DNA from: Phoronis australis
Taxonomy: Eukaryota > Phoronida > Phoronidae
Direction: 5' to 3'
Length of the DNA stretch: 64,000 nt
Assembly (NCBI GenBank): GCA_002633005.1
Contig: NMRA01000568.1
Location: 64,001 to 128,000, forward strand
The notes beneath the pieces were generated by a model that saw only the letters and a list, made by a program, of their open reading frames with translations, did not search any database and was not told the DNA's origin. Shown one piece after another: positions 59,601-64,000 of this stretch (positions within the stretch are counted from its first letter, which is position 1; each line of letters opens with the position of its first letter). The position numbers and the translations under genes were made by a program.

Positions 59601-62600
59601 AATTTTTTTTTGTGTCGCTCCTGTCAGCGTTGAAAGTCGTCTAAAGTCAGAAGATATATCTCACCAAGCTCTAAGTGGCTAAATCGATCAGTACCATCTT
59701 GATGCTTGGGGTTCGACGAGTTTGACAGTTGTAGTGTATGCAGACAGTGATATCCATTGGGATGATGAGACCAGTCTGGCCGAAGCAAATATACCTCAGA
59801 TGAAAATTTTGTGCTTGTGATATAAAAGGTTGAGATTACAGTAATATGAATGTGACAAACCTTCTGTGAATCCTTACTTACTCATGTCCGAATAGTCATC
59901 CACAAGCACGATTTCTTTTACCAAACCTTTTGGCGAGTTATTAATCACGCTATGAACAGTGCGAAGCAATACAGACCAGGCTTCGTTTATGAAACAGATA
60001 ACCACAGTTGTGTTAGGAAGGGCCTTGATGCTACCATATGTCAAATTTGTACAGCTGAAATTAAAGTGATTATTCAGTTAAGTGTAGATATATTTATTTC
60101 GATACTTCGACATATAAATGGGGCATATAAGGCAGCCTTAGTTGTTTTAAAATCAAGAGCGTAGTTCCATTAAAGTCACGTTACCAGTCCGCTAGGTGGC
60201 AGCCTGATAGTTAAAGTTAACTCCACTCGATAAATGGCTGAGTATATTTAAAGTGTTTAACTCGTGAATTCGCCTGTCCTTGATTTCAGCGAGTGTCTGA
60301 CAAACAACGGCGATAACTGGTGATGTGTAATACTGTTACACTCTTTGTAACCCTGAACAAAGTTAATAACTTCAAAAAGTCTATCCTGTCCAATGAAACC
60401 GATAATGTCCCATAAAACAATGCGCACACACCTGCAAATCCATGTTGCCGAACAGACGTTTAAGTGTAACGAGTGGGCTCTCACTGCCTCACAAATGTTG
60501 CATTTTATAGCGTTGCAGTACTCATGATGAAACATCAGATGGTTCTTGACAAACAAGTCATAAATATTTTGAATTTCTGTATGTTTCAAAGCATTTTGCT
60601 TGTAGTTTCGAATTTCAAAAAACAATCTGTCAACTGCTCGTCACATCGTCGATTTTTCTCCCACAAGGCAAAGCACATCGCCTCATACTGGTAAGGCAAG
60701 ACATACAGAGATATACAAACGATGGTGACTTCAAGCATCAGCCAGTCCGGTTAAAGAGCAAGGGGTCGGACATCAAAGCCACTTGCCCGGACTTCAAAAT
60801 CAGTCGCTTGGACTTCAAACCAAATAGCCGGTGATCAAACGTGTTGTCCGGAAACGTGTTGGCCTCACCAAAAAAATTATTTAGCTGGACCCAAAACAAG
60901 ATGACCGGTGCTATAACCAGATGTCCGGTGATCAATTACGACCGCCGGACTTATTCAGAGACCCGCTTTGAACGATTTGTTCAGCCATTGTGTTTGATTG
61001 AGCACCGGCCAACCCATTTAGGTCCGGCCAACCAGGTTTTTGGGTGCGGCCATATGGTTTTGAGGTACCGGCCATGGAGTTTTGAGGTCCGAAAACCAAG
61101 TTAGAACATCGTCCATTGGGTTCTGCAATCGAGTCCGCTGGTTTTGCAGTCCGGGCAACTGGTTTTGGAGTCCGACTAATAGTTGATTTTCCCTCTTGAA
61201 GAGGCAAATTACATAAGTTCTAAGTGTTAAACACTTGTCGTAATGGTACTGTATTGTAGCATTCAAATAAATTCTAAAACGCATTTGGGAATTCTTTCTG
61301 GGAAATCGCTTGCTTCACTTGCTTGTCTCATACTGTGCTATCGACCTCAGATTCAGAGAGCGATCATCCATGATAATCTGCCGTTTAAAATTTCCAGCTC
61401 ATCAGTCAGCTGCAAATTGAATGACTCTGAGCGCATGCGCGAGTTTATTATAAGTTGGAAGGAGATTAGAAACTATGTGGTGAGGACAATTTTTTTAAAG
61501 CACATATTTCAAAGCGCGGATTTTACGATTTTTTTCTGGAAATTTAGTCACAAGGGAGACTAAATAACTCTGCAGGTGATGTTGCGAGATGGTATTTTCG
61601 TGAGGAATTGTTTAAAAGTTATTTTTGAAGAGCTTCTTTGTTCCATGCCTCTTTAGTAAAATGTACGTGATTAATGATTTCACATTTGAACTTTCTTGAA
61701 TCCTCCGTGTATTTAAAGCAATCTTGTTCGATACAGAGTTCGCCCATTTCCGTGTGACGTTATGGTGTACAACGTTATTACTTACTGTATATTATAAACG
61801 TGGTTTGGCAAATGAAGAATTGTGACAAATGAGCTGAGTAAACGTGCGCAAACAAGCAAGATTCGATGTGAAAGAACTTACGCCTTATTCCGAATATCCG
61901 GTAATTGTCGACGAACGGAAATTCTGTCACTAACGACAACATTGAATCCAAAATTTTTCCATCCGTTATCACGTTCTTGTTCTCTGTACTTGTCCAGTTT
62001 GTGACGAACAGCGACACCTGGCGCATTGACTGTACCTGCAGTGATTAATCACGCCAGATCAATTAGACAATTGTCTACACTCTCGGTATTCGAATACGGA
62101 ATCGTATACGACATACTGCAATGTATTTAGGCAGTGGCTCCACTGTCACCTACGGACTTTGGATGTCGGAAAAGTCGGACGCCTCCTATTCTTGAGACTA
62201 AAATCGAGCCAACAACAAATACGGTCTTAGGTGTCAACAGGTCATTTTTCAGATAAAGTCGAAAAATATGGCGGGCCTACGATGCCGTATGGGGGGCAAT
62301 GAAACATGTTCGCATATGCCGCCGACGTTTTTTTTTTGGTCTTGGGCTTAGGGNNNNNNNNNNNNNNNNNNNNNNNNNNNNNNNGGGGGGGCAGACTCTC
62401 TTTTCCTCTCTAAATACACATATTTAGCTACATTAATTACCTCTACAAAAGTGAATACTAACCCCCAGTAGTCGATTGCGTCTCTTTGAATTCGCTCTTT
62501 TCCAAGTACCCGTGCATCTTCAAATCTCCATTGGTTCGAGATATGTTTGCAGCAACATTCATATTTGAAACACGGATATCGGTGCTCGCATGGTGTTTGG

Positions 62601-62787
62601 TACTGACAACGCGATGATATCTGAACAAACCGCGACTTATCTTTTTCAACGGGCTGTCTTTCAGGTCACTATGAATAGCGCTCATTAAGATCAGTTGCAA
62701 TAGTAAAGTGCAATGTAATATCACAATAATAAAAACCACCGTTAGTCGGTGCGGGAGTATGGCTGACCTGAGGCGCATTAGGGACAT
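44556..62787 (-). CDS. GALNT: Polypeptide N-acetylgalactosaminyltransferase with ricin-type lectin domain, 11 exons, complete
   Basis: Golgi type II membrane enzyme (GT27 family) that moves GalNAc from UDP-GalNAc to Ser/Thr, the first step of mucin-type O-glycosylation. Exons on the minus strand, 5' to 3': 62463-62787, 61882-62029, 59882-60054, 56940-57104, 54993-55212, 54608-54725, 53407-53601, 46595-46723, 45529-45627, 45189-45317, 44556-44690. They sum to 1836 nt: 611 residues plus TGA, a normal family length. Order: short cytosolic tail, membrane anchor (about 16-37), stem, GT-A domain with FINEAWS (179-185), DSH (263-265), WGAEN (373-377) and His401, then three lectin repeats from about 492. 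DSH plus His401 is the expected metal site. Only the first lectin repeat keeps CLD; the others read CLQ and CIE. FINE replaces the usual FHNE, and WGAEN the usual WGGEN. Which GALNT subfamily it belongs to cannot be settled from sequence alone. Confidence 0.93.
44910..45160 (-). pseudogene. C-terminal relic of another non-LTR retrotransposon, in GALNT intron 10
   Basis: The minus strand reads [20 protein letters not shown] and then [12 protein letters not shown], a CxxC-H-C knuckle typical of the end of LINE ORF2 proteins. After a shift, [20 protein letters not shown] and [12 protein letters not shown] end in a stop. Too short and broken to classify. Confidence 0.45.
45189..45317 (-). CDS. 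GALNT: GALNT exon 10 (lectin repeat beta)
   Basis: A 129-nt exon coding [20 protein letters not shown] and [22 protein letters not shown] replaces CLD, so sugar binding by this repeat is doubtful. Acceptor gtttcag, donor gtaagg. Confidence 0.9.
45529..45627 (-). CDS. GALNT: GALNT exon 9 (lectin repeat alpha)
   Basis: A 99-nt exon coding [20 protein letters not shown] and [13 protein letters not shown]. It retains the CLD and CHGxGGNQ of a sugar-binding ricin-type repeat. Confidence 0.94.
45961..46594 (-). repeat. 25-bp minisatellite repeating the GALNT exon 8 splice donor
   Basis: On the minus strand the unit is TAGCGAGGGGCGAG then GTAAGCCTACT. The true exon 8 end is TAGCGATGGGAGAG|GTAAGTCTACT, so the array begins inside the exon. 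About 25 units follow, increasingly degenerate in the middle. Around eight keep GAG|GTAAGY exactly and several more keep AAG or TAG before GTAAG. A single N lies at 46087. Confidence 0.93.
46595..46723 (-). CDS. GALNT: GALNT exon 8 (linker to lectin)
   Basis: Codes [20 protein letters not shown], then [12 protein letters not shown] and MGE. Matches the CKSFxWYLxxVYP linker. The donor gtaagt sits at the edge of a long minisatellite that repeats this donor (see 45961-46594). Confidence 0.93.
47135..47520. repeat. Second mirror-image minisatellite (foldback-like)
   Basis: The left part has units like GGACCGAAACTTATCGCGCCA, the right part the inverse, TGGCGTGATAAGTTTTCGGTT. A spacer of about 60 bp contains its own small inverted repeat (ACGTGA...TTCACGT). 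Same unit size and architecture as 60757-61190 but a different unit sequence. It lies in GALNT intron 7. Confidence 0.65.
48085..48220 (-). pseudogene. Glu/Lys-rich coiled-coil fragment of unknown origin
   Basis: Reads [20 protein letters not shown], then [20 protein letters not shown] and a stop. No start codon is available (stops lie directly upstream). Such charged tails end many MADF/Myb-like proteins of Harbinger-type transposons and some nuclear proteins. I do not recognise a specific family. It lies in GALNT intron 7. Confidence 0.35.
49777..53011 (+). mobile_element. piggyBac transposon, about 3.2 kb
   Basis: Ends are CCCTGGAAGGCCC on the left and GGGCCTTCTGGGG on the right, short inverted repeats beginning CCC as expected for piggyBac. 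Several palindromes of the form TGTTGCANNATTGCAACA sit near the ends (about 49792, 49892, 50142 and 52862). Comparison with the empty relative at 19992-21916 shows the insertion site there contains TTAA (gacagTTAAtgag). Here the left TTAA is missing and the right reads GTAA, so both junctions have been eroded. Confidence 0.85.
50819..52573 (+). CDS. piggyBac transposase, intact (584 aa)
   Basis: A single uninterrupted reading frame. The acidic N-terminus includes a poly-Asp run from GAT repeats. The catalytic core has the expected DDD residues: Asp238 in [11 protein letters not shown], Asp318 in IIADNFFSG and Asp431 in [10 protein letters not shown]. The C-terminus is a cysteine-rich zinc-binding tail of the CxxC type ([18 protein letters not shown]), typical of piggyBac and PGBD proteins that recognise transposon ends. 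Full length for the family and without stops, so it may still be active or only recently dead. It lies inside its own element (49777-53011), which is nested in another transposon within GALNT intron 7. Confidence 0.95.
   Translation: MTRKNLELGDVLHLLDGDESELEGLVSDDDDDDDDEDDFIPQQLGGDDETSDSDDEPLAHFINQPAPSTSEQPTKKQLFKWRNKTFEPGDVTFSGSSHDAPLDGEVLSPYRYFQQFITVEMIDALTESSNIYTMQKKGVPSNISTKEMEQAIGMYLRMGIVKMPGNRTYWETETRYPPVADVMSRNKFQDILSSIHFANNLLVTDEEKKNKLWKVKPWLDRFRENCLKLTPDEHNSIDEMMVKFNGKFSGIKQYVRGKPHPWGFKIWARTSVSGLLYDFEVYQGSQRTFKSELGLCADVVLNLSATLPSHKNYKIIADNFFSGIELVNKLHERGIQYLGTIRTNRIQGCSLKSEKEMKKQGRGSYEEKVEVNENICVVHWYDNKPVTVISSFVGANPTDIVRRWDKSSKSHVQIPRPFCVSQYNKFMGGVDLLDALSAKYKYGITSRRWYLYLFWHTISVAVVNAWLLYQKEFRALQKPEGDLMKLRMFQAQIATSLIMCKAPKRGRPSLDEVKLPKPALPKKARKAALPREVRCDGVGHWPIKVAKRGRCKYCADGFTGIACEKCELHLCFTSQKNCFRLYHI
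53407..53601 (-). CDS. GALNT: GALNT exon 7
   Basis: Codes [20 protein letters not shown], then [14 protein letters not shown] and SGIQSGQ. His401 in VGHIFR is the third metal ligand. The donor gttcgt is weak. The 8-bp-TSD transposon starts about 190 bp beyond it in intron 7. Confidence 0.94.
54608..54725 (-). CDS. GALNT: GALNT exon 6
   Basis: Codes [20 protein letters not shown] and [19 protein letters not shown], the most conserved block of the family and part of the acceptor-substrate region. Ends in phase 0. Confidence 0.95.
54993..55212 (-). CDS. GALNT: GALNT exon 5
   Basis: Codes [20 protein letters not shown], then [12 protein letters not shown] and KDGYIGPV. The donor is gtaatg: an earlier gtgaag would break the frame into exon 6, whereas gtaatg gives [13 protein letters not shown], the conserved reading. 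Confidence 0.92.
56940..57104 (-). CDS. GALNT: GALNT exon 4 (DXH motif)
   Basis: Starts [20 protein letters not shown] and carries [17 protein letters not shown] and [14 protein letters not shown] binds Mn2+ and the UDP-sugar diphosphate in this family. Confidence 0.95.
59882..60054 (-). CDS. GALNT: GALNT exon 3 (start of GT-A domain)
   Basis: Codes [20 protein letters not shown] and [18 protein letters not shown], then [11 protein letters not shown]. The acceptor tttaatttcag restores the conserved Cys and Tyr before LPNT. A second AG 24 bp inside the exon would lose them, so the outer site is preferred. Confidence 0.92.
60560..61655 (+). mobile_element. TTAA-flanked MITE family, copy f, split by the foldback-like array
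   Basis: The left half (60560-60745) and right half (61235-61655, ending TTCCATGCCTC) match other copies; 60757-61190 lies between them. Confidence 0.55.
60757..61190. repeat. Mirror-image minisatellite (foldback-like), about 21-bp units
   Basis: From 60770 to about 60960 units resemble GGACTTCAAAACCAGTTGCC. From about 61005 to 61180 they are the reverse complement, GGCAACTGGTTTTGGAGTCC. Individual units are strongly diverged. The array interrupts a copy of the TTAA-flanked MITE family whose two halves flank it. Foldback transposons (Drosophila FB, sea urchin TU) have such inverted arrays of short subrepeats. Confidence 0.7.
61882..62029 (-). CDS. GALNT: GALNT exon 2
   Basis: Codes [20 protein letters not shown], then [20 protein letters not shown], matching the segment just ahead of the catalytic domain. 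An alternative acceptor 6 bp further out (to 62035) would add two residues in frame. Donor gtaagt. Confidence 0.88.
62354..62384. other. Assembly gap (31 N)
   Basis: A short N run in GALNT intron 1 next to a G homopolymer. Confidence 0.99.
62463..62787 (-). CDS. GALNT: GALNT exon 1 (membrane anchor and stem)
   Basis: Codes for 108 residues beginning [15 protein letters not shown], then a hydrophobic run of about 22 residues (signal anchor) and a polar stem. ATG has A at -3 and an in-frame TAG four codons upstream. Donor gttagt. Confidence 0.8.
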
Positions 62788-64000
62788 GTTCACTTTCTAA
62801 GCATTTTCTTCTTTATTAGCGTAATATCTAACCACTGTTAAACAACATGAAATCTAAAAAAACACGTTCTAGTTCACCGACGGTTTTGTGCTCAGATTCA
62901 GAGTTGTTTTCTAAAGACACGATACAATATTAGCTTACAGCACGATTACTTCAATCTCTCTCTCTCTTCCAGGATGTGTTGCGTCGCTAGAAGAATAAAA
63001 CAAAGTGTTTCTATACAAGTATCTGTTACACAGGTTTATTCACATACAGTACAAGCCAAAGGGATATAGGCAAAATGACCTGAAATTTGCCGTTATGACG
63101 GTTGGGCGCGCGGAAGCCTAATTCATCGTCAGATTTGTCTTCCCTCACTGGGGACTGAGATTAAAGGAAATCAACAGGAAAGTTCGTAAGGTGGCTCAGA
63201 CATTCTGTAATTAGAATTTTCTCTCCCCTATAGTTATTCACAGTATTTTTTTTACTGCTAAGACAAATAGTCGTCATGACGGGTAAACGATATTTTGTCT
63301 GATCACTTTTGTCGTGTACTGCACTATTTGGGCTGGGATGAAACATTACTGGACATAACTTGTAGGATACTAGAGTTACTTAAGTCCTTATTCATTTGAG
63401 ATTAAACATTCAGAATAATCAAAGCGTTTAAATATTCCTCTGAAACAGATTTGATAGCACTTGAACCATATTCAAGATACAGTTTCGCGGTAGGGTCCTG
63501 CCTCTCCGGGTTGAAAGGAAAAGATTTAAAGGTTTATCTCCAGAGTGTAGAATCTACGAGATATGTCAGTCAGGACAAGTGCAAGTTTCTTGGTGTTTTG
63601 CTGTGATGTACATGGAATTTTAGAGAAAAAAATGTTCGATATTTTTATATCACATTTAATCTCGGTCGAAAGTCTTTTATGAACAGTCAATATTTGTGTT
63701 TTATGTTTTATAAGTGTTGGTGACATTTTTTGATGCTGTAGATAATTAGTCTAATTAAAAACAATGTTATGCAATTTTAGTGACTAGTGTATAAATAATT
63801 AAACATATTGGTTGTTTTCCAAAATTTGTAACCTCCTAGGAGTTCATGGGAAGTGATTCACCACATGTCTAACAGTTGTAGGATGTTTATAATAACAATT
63901 GTGCCTTGTTTTGCAAGTTGTGTAACTTAAAGTCTTTGAAAAACTGTCAGCTTTGGGATGAGGCGTTTCCGAAAACAACAATAATCTGTTATTTGTCCAT
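62788..64000. other. Region upstream of GALNT
   Basis: Expected to contain the GALNT 5' UTR and promoter. I see no gene, repeat array or clear promoter element. Confidence 0.5.

Noticed and set aside
60031-60054. Shorter GALNT exon 3 beginning after gtag at 60031
   Set aside because: It keeps the frame but loses the conserved Cys and Tyr; the outer acceptor tttaatttcag is better.
60932-61284. Two overlapping minus-strand frames with [11 protein letters not shown]-like repeats
   Set aside because: Both translate the mirror-image array. The repetitive look is in the DNA, and no conserved protein motif is present.

Overview
The window is nuclear DNA of an animal, most likely a marine invertebrate. 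It is AT-rich, the genes have many short exons split by kilobase introns with GT-AG borders, and the DNA between exons is full of minisatellites, MITEs, a SINE, a non-LTR retrotransposon with a viral-type 2A motif, a non-autonomous LTR element and a piggyBac transposon. I cannot name the species. A deuterostome such as a hemichordate, echinoderm or cephalochordate would fit, but that is inference. Two assembly gaps are present (20765-21526 and 62354-62384).

Two complete host genes can be assembled by hand, both on the minus strand and in tandem. The first (coding span 11810-30125, 13 coding exons, 560 residues) is a glutamate decarboxylase, the PLP enzyme that makes GABA. The second (coding span 44556-62787, 11 exons, 611 residues) is a polypeptide N-acetylgalactosaminyltransferase, a Golgi type II membrane enzyme that starts mucin-type O-glycans and carries a C-terminal ricin-type lectin domain. 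Every splice phase matches across both genes, so neither shows a frameshift or stop.

Region by region: 1-11.8 kb holds no gene, but has a 420-bp satellite, a long 20-bp minisatellite and copies of a TTAA-flanked MITE family. 11.8-30.1 kb is the decarboxylase gene, with minisatellites, a SINE, a TA-flanked MITE and a 1.9-kb inverted-repeat transposon with 8-bp target duplication in its introns. 30.1-44.5 kb is a transposon graveyard: broken LINE ORF1, an LTR element nested in it, LINE ORF2 fragments, and the start of a second ORF2 with the 2A motif. 44.5-62.8 kb is the transferase gene. Its intron 7 carries a second, inverted copy of the 8-bp-TSD transposon, and that copy was itself hit by a piggyBac element with an intact transposase. 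62.8-64 kb shows nothing I can call.

The most unusual observations are: a minisatellite that begins at a splice donor of the transferase gene and repeats the donor many times; two mirror-image arrays of about 21-bp units resembling foldback transposons; the 2A-bearing LINE; and the nested DNA transposons.
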